64,000 nt of DNA from Gimesia benthica (GCF_009720525.1 NZ_CP043930.1:5902001-5966000); one strand, 5' to 3'. Positions 11,845-21,768 are shown, counted from the first letter of the stretch. Made by a program: numbers and translations. Notes: generated by a model from the letters alone, not told the origin.

Positions 11845-14205
11845 TTAATGTGCTTCGGTGCTCTCAGTGGAAATCATTGCTTGCTTGGGGGGAGATTTCG
11901 AGGCGGGAGATTCATCCACTGCCTGTTTTAAGGCGCTTAAAAGCGTGGACTGTGTATACAGGTCACGGATGATAATCGGTTTGTTGGGGTTATTGGCGGG
12001 GAAGATCACAGTTAATGGAATGCTGACACTCTCAAATTTGTCCAGCCATGCTTTGATGTCAGGTGAGTAATCTGTGTAGTCCGCATACATCGGCACCACA
12101 TTGTACTTACTAACCATTTCCAGGGTTTCGGGAGTATTCAGAGCCAGCTTCTCGTTGGTCTTACAGCTCAGGCACCAGTCCGCAGAGAAGTCAATGAGGA
12201 CGGTCCGGTTTTCGGAACGCAGTTTTTTCAGTTCCTGAGCATTGAAAGGCACCCAGGGAAGATCGTTGGTCGACTTTTGGCTCATGTTATAGCCAAAGAA
12301 GCAGATTCCCGCTGTGAGCAGTAACGCTGCCGTCCGGACCGCCAGCTTCACCCGGGCAGGCGAACTGTGTGAGTACAGGCTGCCGATCATCCACAGGCCA
12401 GTGGTGATCCCCAGCAACATGATCAGTACTGGAATGGTCAGGGATTCGTCCAGGAACGAAATGATAAAAATCACCGCTCCCATAAGTACGATCCCCGAGA
12501 ATTCTTTGAAGCGGACCATCCACATACCCGGTTTGGGGAGGAACTTGATCGCCTTGGGGAAAATACTGAAGATGAGATAAGGTGAAGCCATGCCCAGTCC
12601 CATGACCAGCCAGACCAGGTAAGTGATTTGTGGTGTCTGTTTGACAGACCAGGCGAGTACCGGTCCCAGGAACGGACCACTACAGGGAGTCGCCAGCAGT
12701 GTTGCCAGAATCCCGGTCAGAAACGCACCGGTGAGACCCTCTTTCTGTTGTCCGCCCGCGGCAGAACCGACCATCCCCGGTACCGGGATTTCGAAGACGC
12801 CCAACATGCTCAAGCCCATCGCGTAAACGATGCAGGCCATGATGACATTGAATTTCGTGCTCTGGAACAGTCCGCCCCAACCCAGTCCCGCGAAGACCGC
12901 GAGTGAAGCCAGGCTCAGAAAGACGACCAGGACGCCCAATGAATAGAAGATATTTAACAGGAAGATTCGGAGTCGACTTTCACCCGCCTGCTGCACGAAG
13001 CTCATGACCTTAATCGCCACGACCGGCAGCACACAGGGCATCACGTTCAGAATCAAGCCACCCAGAAAGGCAAAAAACAGATACGAAGACAGGCTGCGGT
13101 TGGATTCTTCAGAGCTGATAATGATGGTGTCGTCGTCAGCTGCACTGTCGCTGTGAAGCTCTTCCAGTGAAGACATCGCTACCGGCTGTGCATTAGTGAG
13201 ATCTCCCAGCTGAAACTCGACCGGCATCGGGCGTCGACAGCTGCCCTCATTGCAGATCTGGTATGTCAGTTTTCCTTCTACACCAATTTCCCGGGCATCT
13301 GCTATCCGTTCAAACTGCCGCGTCCAGACCACTTCGTTGTAATGGGTACGCTGGCTGAATTCTCCGTGAGTTTCCTCTTTGGGAGCTGGTGTCGCTTTGA
13401 ACTGCTGGGAGACGGATTTCAAACCTTCGAGCTTCAGAATTTCGATATGTGTCGGCAGTCCCGCCTGAGTTTTATCCTGATCGAGTGCAAACGTATGGAA
13501 TTCCGGTTCCAGCTTCATCGTAATTTTCAGGTCGACCAGTTGCTTGGGATTCACAGCCGCCGGTTCCAGCGCAAACTTCAATTCGATCGGATCAGGTACG
13601 TTTCGCCGCTCGGGAATCGTGGTAAATGACAGCGGCGCACTTTCCTGCTTTCCTGATAAGGTCGCGGTGAATGGGTATTGCGAAGGCACGCAATTCTTGG
13701 CATCACAGACCTGGTAGAGCATCTGTCCTTTGATCTGAACCTGGCTGGGTTCTTTTACGTCTTTATTGACCTTAAAGCGTCGTGTCCAGATGACGCTCTT
13801 GGTGTATTTTTCAATCTCTTTGCCGAACAGGGGCTCAAAGACGGTTTTAGGAGGATGGTCGGCATTGAAGTGCTGATCGATGGCGGTCACGCCTTTCGAT
13901 TCCTTAATGACGAACTTGGTAGCGCCGCCAAACGTCGGGTTGGTGGAGTAGGTGTAGGAACCTTCGGGAATCAGCATGGTCAGTGAGAGTGTGACGGTCT
14001 CTCCTGCTTTGGCATCCTGCGGGAGCAGGCTGACACTGATTTCTGCTTTGGCGTTCTTTGTTTCCTTCCCGGATGCTGCCTGTTTCTGTCCGAAGAGATC
14101 GGGCAGAGACGGTTTCTGAGCTGTGAGTGTCAGCGAACTGCAGAACAGGGAGGCGAGAATAGTCAGGCAGGCGACGGTTGCGGTATAGCGGCGGGGAGTT
14201 TTCAA
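11845..14205 (-). CDS. DsbD-like protein-disulfide reductase with C-terminal thioredoxin domain
   Basis: A 786-residue inner-membrane thiol:disulfide reductase. Order: signal peptide (1-29); two copies of a DsbD-alpha/DsbC-like periplasmic domain (about 50-190 and 205-340, both with 'VWTRRF/VWTRQF' and 'YQVCDAKNC/YQICNEGSC' blocks); the eight-helix membrane domain from about 370 to 650 with the redox Cys pair in 'NVMPCVLPV' and 'ATPCSGPFLG'; and a thioredoxin domain at about 675-770 with 'ADWCLSCK'. It carries electrons from cytosolic thioredoxin to the periplasm, where they serve cytochrome c maturation and disulfide repair. The duplicated N-terminal domain is typical of the planctomycete/Bacteroidetes form rather than of E. 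coli DsbD. Neighbouring CxxCH proteins fit this role. The leader carries three hairpins. Confidence 0.92.
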   Translation of the reverse strand: MKTPRRYTATVACLTILASLFCSSLTLTAQKPSLPDLFGQKQAASGKETKNAKAEISVSLLPQDAKAGETVTLSLTMLIPEGSYTYSTNPTFGGATKFVIKESKGVTAIDQHFNADHPPKTVFEPLFGKEIEKYTKSVIWTRRFKVNKDVKEPSQVQIKGQMLYQVCDAKNCVPSQYPFTATLSGKQESAPLSFTTIPERRNVPDPIELKFALEPAAVNPKQLVDLKITMKLEPEFHTFALDQDKTQAGLPTHIEILKLEGLKSVSQQFKATPAPKEETHGEFSQRTHYNEVVWTRQFERIADAREIGVEGKLTYQICNEGSCRRPMPVEFQLGDLTNAQPVAMSSLEELHSDSAADDDTIIISSEESNRSLSSYLFFAFLGGLILNVMPCVLPVVAIKVMSFVQQAGESRLRIFLLNIFYSLGVLVVFLSLASLAVFAGLGWGGLFQSTKFNVIMACIVYAMGLSMLGVFEIPVPGMVGSAAGGQQKEGLTGAFLTGILATLLATPCSGPFLGPVLAWSVKQTPQITYLVWLVMGLGMASPYLIFSIFPKAIKFLPKPGMWMVRFKEFSGIVLMGAVIFIISFLDESLTIPVLIMLLGITTGLWMIGSLYSHSSPARVKLAVRTAALLLTAGICFFGYNMSQKSTNDLPWVPFNAQELKKLRSENRTVLIDFSADWCLSCKTNEKLALNTPETLEMVSKYNVVPMYADYTDYSPDIKAWLDKFESVSIPLTVIFPANNPNKPIIIRDLYTQSTLLSALKQAVDESPASKSPPKQAMISTESTEAH

Positions 14206-14620
14206 AATGAAACCCTTCCAGAAAACTCGGATACTTTGATAGTTGGTCGATCACCCCTGATCTGACAGGTTTCTCCTGTCGGGCAGGTTCGCGAGAGAAC
14301 CTGTGATCTGTCTTCAAAAGGCAGGCGATTTCAGGTGTGACAAACACGGACGGGCTCGAAAGCCCACTCGTTAAATTATACAATATGTAGAATGATATCG
14401 GTGACAGGCCTCTTTTCTTCTGTGAAGTAAGATACAAAACCTTGCCGTTTCTTACGGATTTTAGATTTTTGAGTCAACATTGACAATCCGTTGCCGAACC
14501 GGCAAATTTTCTCATCCCCTTTGTTAAACCGGGAAGAGTACTGATCGCAAAGCTGGCAACCTGTTATCTCTCAATATCTTAACCCATCAATGTGAATTGA
14601 TCAATTGGCGTGCTGAATCA
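14206..14620. other. Divergent intergenic region between the DsbD-like gene and the CxxCH gene
   Basis: 415 bases without a gene. The left part is the dsbD-side leader with three hairpins at 14249-14303. To the right lie a TTGACA hexamer at 14480-14485 and a 15-base palindrome, TTGCCG-AAC-CGGCAA, at 14491-14505, which could be an operator for either gene. No open frame of note. Confidence 0.5.
14249..14303 (-). promoter_or_regulatory. Three tandem hairpins in the leader of the DsbD-like gene
   Basis: Three adjacent perfect stems: GATCA/TGATC around CCCC (14249-14262), GACAGG/CCTGTC around a five-base loop (14264-14280), and CAGGTTC/GAACCTG around six bases (14284-14303). They lie 44-98 bases before the ATG at 14205 on its strand. 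A structured leader is inferred; no known riboswitch class is recognised. Confidence 0.45.
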
Positions 14621-15919
14621 ATGATATCACCCCTGTTGAGAGTTGGAATTCTGTTGCTTCTGCTGGTAGGCAATCTGTCCGGCGAAGAACCACTGTTGGC
14701 TACCAAACCTGTTCGTCAGATTGACTTTAGGGATCCTGTTCCCTACGGATTACAGCCCATCGCGTATGGTACCGGCACTTTAACGGACCCCGTCACACTC
14801 TTAAACGAACAGCTGATTCAGCAAAATAGAGAGCTGAAATTCGATACAGAGTGGGGATATTTAAGGGACGTTCTTAAGCAGTTACAGCTGCCCGAGTCTT
14901 CACAGTTGATGGTCTATTCCAGGACGGCCCTGAATCCACGGATTATTAATCCTGATAATCCGCGAGTGGTTTATTTCAATGATGATGTCTACCTGGGCTG
15001 GGTGCCAGGAGCCCGCTCGATGGAACTGGCGTCCATTGACCCGCTGCGGGGAACGATCTTTTATGAACTGGACCTCAAGGCTTCCGCGAAACCCCGCTTC
15101 GTCCGCTCGGACCGCTGTCTGGCCTGTCATGCAGGAGATTCAAGTCTGCGGGTTCCGGGACTGCTCGTCCGTTCCTTTCTCACCGATGACCATGGTCGCC
15201 CGATTTCTGGTTATTCGCAGATCTCTCATGACAAACCACTCGAAAAACGCTGGGGTGGCTGGTACGTGACCGGCACACACGGAGACATGCTGCACCTGGG
15301 GAATGTGTTCGGCAGAGAGACGATTGAAGAGTTCCGAACGAATCCGGCGTTACGTGCCAACCTGACACACGTCGATCAGTTCTTTGATACAACAAAATAT
15401 CTCAGTCCACATTCCGATCTGGTGGCACACCTGGTTCTCGATCATCAGGTCCACGCACATAATCTGATCACGCGCGTCAGTATGGAGTATCAGCTGGGGC
15501 TGGAATCGGATGCCCGGCAGCGGCTGGTGCGGTATCTGTTGTTTCTGGATGAAGCTCCACTCACGGCAACAGTGAAGGGCACCAGTGGCTATCAGGACTG
15601 GTTTACCCGGCAGGGGAAGCGGGACTCGCAGGGCCGCTCTTTAAAAGACTTCGATTTGAAAACCCGGTTGTTTCAGTATCGATTGAGTTACCTGATCTAT
15701 ACTGATGGTTTCCAGAAGATGCCTGCAGGAGCCAGATTGCGGATTCTCAAGGATATTTATGAATTCCTGAACGCAGATGACTCTACGCTGAAAGCGGATT
15801 GGGACGTCGAACCTCAGAACTTTCCCCTTGCTGAGCGGCAGGTGATCCTGCAGATCGTTGCGGAAACCCTGGACAAGCTCCCGGAATTCTGGAAAACCAC
15901 CGCAGTCTCTTCGAAATGA
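14621..15919 (+). CDS. Secreted protein with one CxxCH heme motif
   Basis: A 432-residue protein beginning with a signal peptide (hydrophobic block 'LLRVGILLLLLVGNLSG'). The ATG at 14621 is preferred to an in-frame TTG at 14597 because it places the signal at the extreme N-terminus; no strong ribosome site supports either. A single 'CLACH' motif near residue 167 should bind a c-type heme covalently; it is followed by 'SSLRVPGLLVRSF'. Downstream there are several conserved-looking His residues ('HAHNLITRVSMEYQ'). No fold is recognised beyond the heme site and there is no obvious axial Met. It precedes the giant PVC heme protein by 160 bases on the same strand, so the two may act in one extracytoplasmic electron-transfer or oxidation step. 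Function unknown. Confidence 0.7.
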   Translation: MISPLLRVGILLLLLVGNLSGEEPLLATKPVRQIDFRDPVPYGLQPIAYGTGTLTDPVTLLNEQLIQQNRELKFDTEWGYLRDVLKQLQLPESSQLMVYSRTALNPRIINPDNPRVVYFNDDVYLGWVPGARSMELASIDPLRGTIFYELDLKASAKPRFVRSDRCLACHAGDSSLRVPGLLVRSFLTDDHGRPISGYSQISHDKPLEKRWGGWYVTGTHGDMLHLGNVFGRETIEEFRTNPALRANLTHVDQFFDTTKYLSPHSDLVAHLVLDHQVHAHNLITRVSMEYQLGLESDARQRLVRYLLFLDEAPLTATVKGTSGYQDWFTRQGKRDSQGRSLKDFDLKTRLFQYRLSYLIYTDGFQKMPAGARLRILKDIYEFLNADDSTLKADWDVEPQNFPLAERQVILQIVAETLDKLPEFWKTTAVSSK

Positions 15920-16079
15920 ACCATTTCAGGGCTCTCACAAGCGGGGATTGCCTTAGACCATTGACAGGCACTATGATACTTTTGCAGTCAAACGAGGCAA
16001 CCTGACCTGACATTCGTTCCTCTGAGGTTCAGTGATCGGGATCTTTTGAGAATTCAAACCACCAACCCCATGAGGCACA

Positions 16080-19000
16080 ATGCGGTTATTTACTATACGA
16101 CGCGCCGTCAGACGAACTGGAAATCGATTTGCTATCTTGTTCCTCTGTCTGTTTGTTGGCGCACAAACTCTTGTTGCGCAGACAAAACCAGCCGATAGTT
16201 TCACAGGGCTTAAGGTTCCGGAAGGGTTCCGCGCGACGTTATATGCCGATGATGACCTGGCGCATGACATTTATTCCATGACCGTCGACTCCCTGGGCCG
16301 CGTTGTCGTTTCCGGACCCGGTTACGTACGCATCCTCATTGACGAAGACCAGGATGGCGTTGCCGATTCCTTCAAACAATTCGCTGACGGTCCTGCCAGT
16401 GGTGCCCAGGGCATGTATTTTCTGGGCCGCGATTTACTTTGCACGGGAGACGCTGGACTGATCCGCTATCGCGATCAGGATGGCGATGATCGAGCAGACG
16501 GCAAGCCGGATGTCTTTTTAAGAACCCGGACCGGTGGCGAACACAATACCCATTCGATTCAGAAAGGTCCCGATGGCTGGTGGTATCTGTTGCTCGGAAA
16601 TACAACAGGTATCAATGAAAAATATATCACGCTCGAGAACTCTCCTGTCAAGAAACCTTATGCCGGCACCCTGATGCGGCTCACTCCCGATCTCACAAAA
16701 GGGGAAGTTCGAGCCGACGGTTTTCGTAATGCCTACGATTTCACTTTCTCGGCCAATGGTGATGTCTTTACTTATGACAGCGATGGTGAGCGGGATATTT
16801 CGCTGCCGTGGTACCGGCCTACGCGTGTCTTTCATGTACTCCCTGGTTCGAATGCCGGCTGGCGAAGCCGCAGCTGGAAACGACCTGATACATTTTTAGA
16901 CATGCCACCCGCGGTTGCCGCTTTTCATCGTGGTTCACCAACCGGTGTCTCCTGCTATCGACATCGGAGTTTTCCGGCAGAGTATCAGGGAGCCCTGTTT
17001 GTGGCCGACTGGACCTTCGGCCGCGTGCATGCGATTCCACTGGAAAACTATGACGGAAGCTATGCCACTGAGCCGACCGAATTCATCACAGGAGTCGGGC
17101 AATTCGGCTTTGCTCCTACCGATCTGGCCATCGGCGCTGAGGGGGCACTCTATGTCAGTGTCGGCGGACGTGGTACTCGTGGCAGCGTGTTTCGCATCGA
17201 CTATGTCGGTCCGGTGGTTGCTCAAAAGCCGAACCTTGCGGATGTTGAAGAGGCACCAGTCGCAGATTCCACAGAAACTCCTGCAGAACTCGACGCCTGT
17301 CTCTCGGCACCACAGCCTTTGAGCAGCTGGTCGCGGGAAGCCTGGCTCCCACTGCTCAAACAACTGAAGCCCGAAGACTTTTATCGGGCAGCCCTCGACA
17401 GCAGTCGTCCCGAGGATCAGCGTGTACGGGCGATTGAAATCGTAACCGAACAGCTGGGTGGTTTTCCGGACCGGATCGTCGAACGCCTGATTCTGGATCA
17501 ATCGGAGCGGGTACGTGCCCGCCTGGCGTGGTCTCTTGCCTATCACGATCAACCAACACGCAAAACCGAGTGGCTGAATGCGTTGCTCAAAGATGATTCA
17601 GCCCTTGTATCCCGCTTCGCGCTGGAGACGCTGATGCAGCTGGGGGATCAGATCGATCAGAGCCAGTGCCTGGATGGTCTGCAACAGACATTGGGGGCTA
17701 CGGCCCGATATGTACGTCAGACCGCAGCCCGAGCCACTGCGACATTGAACACTGAGGACTTTCAAATACTCTCCGAAAGGATTGGTCCTGATGAAGGTGC
17801 CTCGTTGATGACGCTCGGTTATGCGACGGTCATTAAGCAGGGTGGCGGTGTCGTTCCCCTGGCGGTCCGCACCGGGATCACGGTCTTTGAAGGAGATTAC
17901 CAGACCGACCTGCGTCTGGATGCCTTGAGACTGATCCAGTTGGGGCTGGGAGATCTGGGCCCACCTACAAAAATGGCAGCGGTCTTTGACGGCTATGCGA
18001 ACGGCGTCGATCTGAGTGATCACGAACGGCACCTCGACCCGATTCGCATCCGTCTGATGCAGGCCTTTCCCAGCAGTCATGAAATCCTGGATCATGAACT
18101 GGCACGGGTGCTGGCAATGCTTGCACCTTATAATCCGAAGCTGCTGGATCGCATCCTGGCGAAAATTACAGACGATACCGATCCGGTGACCGACATTCAC
18201 TATCTGATTGTTGCGGCCCGCATTCCCAGTGACCGCAGTCGGGAACAGTCGAAGAAAATCGCCAGTGCCCTCGTGCACATCGATGAGAAACTGATCCGGT
18301 TCAAACTGCCCCAGGATACCAACTGGGATGACCGCTTCAGAGAACTCTACAGTCAACTGGTAAAGATCGACGCCGACCTTCCACGCCAGATTGTGGAACA
18401 GCCTGACTTTGGTCTGCCGGGGCATGTGCTGTTTCTCAGTCAACTGCCTCCCCAGTTTCTGGGCAAGGCCATTGAAGCTTTTGAACGTAAGATCGAAGCC
18501 TCCCCTGATTTTCAGTGGAACAGTGATGTGATTTTTGTGTTTGGCGAATCAACAAAGCCTGCACATCGGGAAATGATTCGTGATCTCTACGATGATTTTG
18601 CGCTGCAGCCAGCCGTGCTGGCAGTACTCGCGGCGCAACCCGAAGAGCAGGATCGGGATAAATTTATCGCGGGGCTCGAATCATCCCAGATAGAGGTGCT
18701 CGAAGCCTGTGTGAAGACGCTCGAAAAACTGTCCCCTCCACAACAGCCTGAAGAAACGGTAAAACTGTTTGCCACACTACGACGACTGGGGCATGACAAG
18801 CGGGAAAAAAATCTGCAGGCGCGGATCATTCCGTTACTGCAGCGTTGGACCGGGCAACAGTTTGGTCAGGTTTCGGATCTCGCCGACCCGGAAAAGGCTC
18901 GCGCCCTGGTTCAGGCCTGGGAGGAGTGGATTGCTAAAACGTACCCTCAGGTGTATCAGATGGTGTTGCAGCAGGGGGGAGAAGAGGCAGAAAAATTAAA

Positions 19001-19430
19001 TGCGGTGCTGTCCACCGTCGACTGGGAGACCGGAAGCAAGGAGCGGGGCGAAGCGTTGTTCCGGAAGCGGGCCTGTATTCAGTGTCACGGAAACCGCAGT
19101 GCTCTGGGACCAGCTTTGACGGGAGTCGCCCGTCGTTTCTCTCGTGAGGATCTTTTCACCGCGATCGTTTCTCCCAACCGGGATGTTTCTCCCCGGTATC
19201 AAACCACAATCGTTGGTACGGTGGATGGCAAAGTCTATACGGGGTTGGTGGTCTACCGTTCGGTGGATGGGCTGACCCTGCGGGATTCGAACAATCAGAC
19301 CACCCGCATTGAAGCGGATGAAATTGATTTTGAAAACAAGAAAAGCACATCACTGATGCCAACCGGACTTTTGAAGGATCTCACTCCACAGGACCTTGCA
19401 GACTTGAATGCCTATTTACAAAGTCTCTAA
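16080..19430 (+). CDS. PVC-type CxxCH heme-binding membrane-bound dehydrogenase
   Basis: An 1116-residue exported protein of the architecture found in Planctomycetes and Verrucomicrobia. A signal peptide (1-34) is followed by a six-bladed sorbosone-dehydrogenase-like propeller (about 40-375; 'VPEGFRATLYADD', 'GEHNTHSIQKGPDGWWY', 'GSNAGWRSRSWK'), then HEAT-like alpha-helical repeats (about 420-950), and a C-terminal heme domain of the TIGR02603 type with 'CIQCH' at residues 999-1003 and 'SPNRDVSPRY' after it. It should oxidise a sugar or alcohol in the periplasm and pass electrons to the bound heme. The substrate cannot be named. The preceding CxxCH gene and the nearby DsbD-like protein support a covalent-heme function. 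Length is normal for the family. Confidence 0.9.
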   Translation: MRLFTIRRAVRRTGNRFAILFLCLFVGAQTLVAQTKPADSFTGLKVPEGFRATLYADDDLAHDIYSMTVDSLGRVVVSGPGYVRILIDEDQDGVADSFKQFADGPASGAQGMYFLGRDLLCTGDAGLIRYRDQDGDDRADGKPDVFLRTRTGGEHNTHSIQKGPDGWWYLLLGNTTGINEKYITLENSPVKKPYAGTLMRLTPDLTKGEVRADGFRNAYDFTFSANGDVFTYDSDGERDISLPWYRPTRVFHVLPGSNAGWRSRSWKRPDTFLDMPPAVAAFHRGSPTGVSCYRHRSFPAEYQGALFVADWTFGRVHAIPLENYDGSYATEPTEFITGVGQFGFAPTDLAIGAEGALYVSVGGRGTRGSVFRIDYVGPVVAQKPNLADVEEAPVADSTETPAELDACLSAPQPLSSWSREAWLPLLKQLKPEDFYRAALDSSRPEDQRVRAIEIVTEQLGGFPDRIVERLILDQSERVRARLAWSLAYHDQPTRKTEWLNALLKDDSALVSRFALETLMQLGDQIDQSQCLDGLQQTLGATARYVRQTAARATATLNTEDFQILSERIGPDEGASLMTLGYATVIKQGGGVVPLAVRTGITVFEGDYQTDLRLDALRLIQLGLGDLGPPTKMAAVFDGYANGVDLSDHERHLDPIRIRLMQAFPSSHEILDHELARVLAMLAPYNPKLLDRILAKITDDTDPVTDIHYLIVAARIPSDRSREQSKKIASALVHIDEKLIRFKLPQDTNWDDRFRELYSQLVKIDADLPRQIVEQPDFGLPGHVLFLSQLPPQFLGKAIEAFERKIEASPDFQWNSDVIFVFGESTKPAHREMIRDLYDDFALQPAVLAVLAAQPEEQDRDKFIAGLESSQIEVLEACVKTLEKLSPPQQPEETVKLFATLRRLGHDKREKNLQARIIPLLQRWTGQQFGQVSDLADPEKARALVQAWEEWIAKTYPQVYQMVLQQGGEEAEKLNAVLSTVDWETGSKERGEALFRKRACIQCHGNRSALGPALTGVARRFSREDLFTAIVSPNRDVSPRYQTTIVGTVDGKVYTGLVVYRSVDGLTLRDSNNQTTRIEADEIDFENKKSTSLMPTGLLKDLTPQDLADLNAYLQSL

Positions 19431-19496
19431 ACCGGGTACCCTGTAGGCAGTAAAGATGACCGAGTGAGCCGTTATTCAGCAGGAGGCTTAGCGCGC

Positions 19497-20363
19497 GTGT
19501 CGACTTCTGATCCGAAACCAGCCAAAAAGAAACGAACCAGAACGCTACCGCCTCCTTATAATTCCCTGGATGGTAAACGCTGGATTCAAAACTCGATCAG
19601 TGTCTGGAGCGACATCCGTAAATCGACCGAGGAAGGCCGACTCAAGCATCCTGCAATTTTCCCGGAGATGCTGGTAGAACGACTGATTGAGACCTTTCTC
19701 CCTCTGGATGGGGATGTCATTCTCGATCCCTTTGCCGGTTCGGGTAGTACGGTGATCACCGCGGAGAAGATGGGGAAAACGGGTGTGGGAGTGGAACTCT
19801 CGGCCGAGTACGCCGAGATCGCTGCCCGGAGACTGGCCGAACTGAGTGAGCTCACGGATGAGCCAGGTGATGGGGAAACCGTTTCCACTCGCTCGCGTAT
19901 TCATCGTGGTTCCGCCTTGAATCTGACTGATTACGTCACTCCGGGCAGTGTGGATCTCTGTATCACCTCGCCCCCGTATTGGGACGTGCTCAACCAGCGC
20001 CGCTCCGCCGACCATAAAGAGGTCAGGCATTATGGAAATCATGAACACGATCTGGGTGTGGTGGAAGATTACGAAGACTTCCTGCAGGAATTATCTCATG
20101 TCTTTCAGGATGTGCAGACGGCGCTCAGACCAGGCGGCTACTGCTGTGTGATTGTGATGGATCTCCGCAAGAAAAGCCGCTTTTTTCCTCTGCACAGTGA
20201 TCTCGCCGCCCGTCTGCAGGAGATCGGCATGATTTATGATGATCTGATCATCTGGAACCGCCAGGCAGAATACAATAATCTCAGACCACTCGGTTTTCCC
20301 TCGGTCTTTCGCGTGAATAAAGTCCATGAATTTATTCTGCTGATGCAAAAGCCAAAACAATAG
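19497..20363 (+). CDS. Orphan DNA methyltransferase (N4-cytosine or N6-adenine)
   Basis: A 288-residue SAM-dependent DNA methylase. The GTG at 19497 is chosen because AGGAGG lies ten bases upstream (19481-19486); an earlier in-frame GTG at 19464 lacks this. A motif X-like block 'HPAIFPEMLVERLI' precedes motif I 'DPFAGSGST' at residues 77-85 and the catalytic motif IV 'SPPYWD' at 158-163. The order X-I-IV, with no long target domain, is that of small alpha/gamma-like enzymes. SPPY is most common in N4-cytosine methylases. The N-terminus is very basic (KPAKKKRTRT). No restriction enzyme gene lies beside it, so it is a solitary methylase, possibly regulatory. It follows the PVC heme gene by 66 bases. 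Confidence 0.88.
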   Translation: MSTSDPKPAKKKRTRTLPPPYNSLDGKRWIQNSISVWSDIRKSTEEGRLKHPAIFPEMLVERLIETFLPLDGDVILDPFAGSGSTVITAEKMGKTGVGVELSAEYAEIAARRLAELSELTDEPGDGETVSTRSRIHRGSALNLTDYVTPGSVDLCITSPPYWDVLNQRRSADHKEVRHYGNHEHDLGVVEDYEDFLQELSHVFQDVQTALRPGGYCCVIVMDLRKKSRFFPLHSDLAARLQEIGMIYDDLIIWNRQAEYNNLRPLGFPSVFRVNKVHEFILLMQKPKQ

Positions 20364-20516
20364 CTCTGAGGTGAGTCCGTAGATTGGCATTCAAGTGGCG
20401 GAGTCGGTATAACTCACGTTCTAACAACGGATTTCAACTAGGAACCAGATCCGACTTCTGTCATAATATTGACGGAGAGTCCGGTTTACGCTCAACAATA
20501 CAACGAGAGAATACCC

Positions 20517-21467
20517 ATGCAAAACATCAATTCCATTCTGGTCGGCGTCGATCTGACCCACGCGGATCGCCTGGTGGCAGAAGAGCTTAACGAGCAGACC
20601 GCGGAAGCTGTCGAACGTGCCATCTGGGTAGCAGCATTGTTCAATGCCCGGCTCGAATTCTTTGCAGCCATGGATCTTTCGGCCCATACCAAGCATCTGC
20701 TGGAAGAAGACCGAGATCACCTGACTAACAATGTCGAAGACGAAGCTCACCGCGTGATGAGTGAACTGATCGAACAAGCCAAAGCAAAGGGGGTAGAGAG
20801 TTCTTCTAAAGTCGCTTTCGGTGCTCCCTGGCGGGAAATTATTCTGGAAGTGATTCGCGAAAAGCATGACATGGTTCTGGTCGGCACACGGCCACATGGA
20901 TTCACCGGACGCCTGTTTGGCGGCACCGTGATGAACCTCTTCCGACAGTGTCCCTGCCCGGTCTATGCTGTTAAAGTTGATGAAGAGCCCGAGATTCCGG
21001 AAATTGTCGTCGCCAGTGACATGAGCGAAGTCAGCAGCGATATTCTGAACTTCATCGTTTCGTCTGCTCAGGTGGCGGATATGAAAATCCATCTGGTACA
21101 CGCGATTGATACACGGCTCGACGAACGACTGAAGGGGTTGGGAGTCAATCAGGAAACACTCAAAAAATGTGCTGAAGACATCAAATCTGAAATCGAAAAC
21201 GAACTCAACGAACAATTGGCACAGACCGATTTTCGTACTCTGACTTATGGTGTGCAGGTACATGTGCTGGAAGGTTCCCCGGATGTGGCGATCCCGGCTT
21301 TCCTCGCTGAACACAAAGTCAATCTGCTCGCGATGGGCACACTCGCTCGTTCCGGTCTGAGCGGTTTCTTTATCGGTAACACTGCCGAACGAATGCTGGA
21401 AAAAGTCAATTGCTCCGTACTGACCTTTAAGCCGTCTGACTTCGTTTCGCCGGTTGTGCCTGAATAA
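20517..21467 (+). CDS. Tandem universal stress protein (UspA family)
   Basis: A 316-residue cytosolic protein made of two Usp domains, about 1-150 and 158-316. The ATG at 20517 ('MQNINSILVGVD') is used since it begins exactly with the first Usp strand and has a GAGAGA purine stretch ten bases upstream. Nucleotide-binding loop: in the second half 'GTLARSGLSGFFIGNTAE' fits G-2x-G-9x-G-(S/T/N), the ATP-binding version; the first half has 'GTRPHGFTGRLFGGTVMN', a weaker match. So ATP binding by one or both domains is plausible. Tandem Usps commonly respond to energy or redox stress. Single-gene unit ended by a strong terminator at 21519. Confidence 0.9.
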   Translation: MQNINSILVGVDLTHADRLVAEELNEQTAEAVERAIWVAALFNARLEFFAAMDLSAHTKHLLEEDRDHLTNNVEDEAHRVMSELIEQAKAKGVESSSKVAFGAPWREIILEVIREKHDMVLVGTRPHGFTGRLFGGTVMNLFRQCPCPVYAVKVDEEPEIPEIVVASDMSEVSSDILNFIVSSAQVADMKIHLVHAIDTRLDERLKGLGVNQETLKKCAEDIKSEIENELNEQLAQTDFRTLTYGVQVHVLEGSPDVAIPAFLAEHKVNLLAMGTLARSGLSGFFIGNTAERMLEKVNCSVLTFKPSDFVSPVVPE

Positions 21468-21518
21468 ACCTGCTGCAATGCATTCCGAATAGCCGTTCAT
21501 AGTGGAACTCAATCAATC

Positions 21519-21546
21519 ATCGCGGATTTCGGTCCGCGATTTTTTT
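21519..21546 (+). terminator. Rho-independent terminator of the usp gene
   Basis: Perfect 8-bp stem ATCGCGGA/TCCGCGAT (21519-21526, 21533-21540), six-base loop, then six T. Confidence 0.93.
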
Positions 21547-21768
21547 ACGTAGTTGCAATCACGGACACGGGAGTAGCGCAAATCAAGTCCATGACTGAGG
21601 CTGGCGATTATTTTGATTTTCCAGAATGAAATCGAATACCGATTGTGTAGTGGAAGAATGTGACGTGGTAGACTGGTTGATAACTTTTTTGTAATCGATC
21701 GACCGAACGCTTTCTGTTCATCTAAGTCGAATAGAAAGTAAGTCAGTGCAGCTAATCAGGAACAGCCC

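Noticed and set aside
17598-18443. A 281-codon open frame on the minus strand inside the PVC heme gene
   Set aside because: It is antisense to a gene with signal peptide, propeller and heme motifs, and has no motif or ribosome site of its own.
20421-21512. A 363-codon minus-strand frame across the usp gene
   Set aside because: Mirror of the Usp coding frame and spans past its terminator side without a ribosome site.
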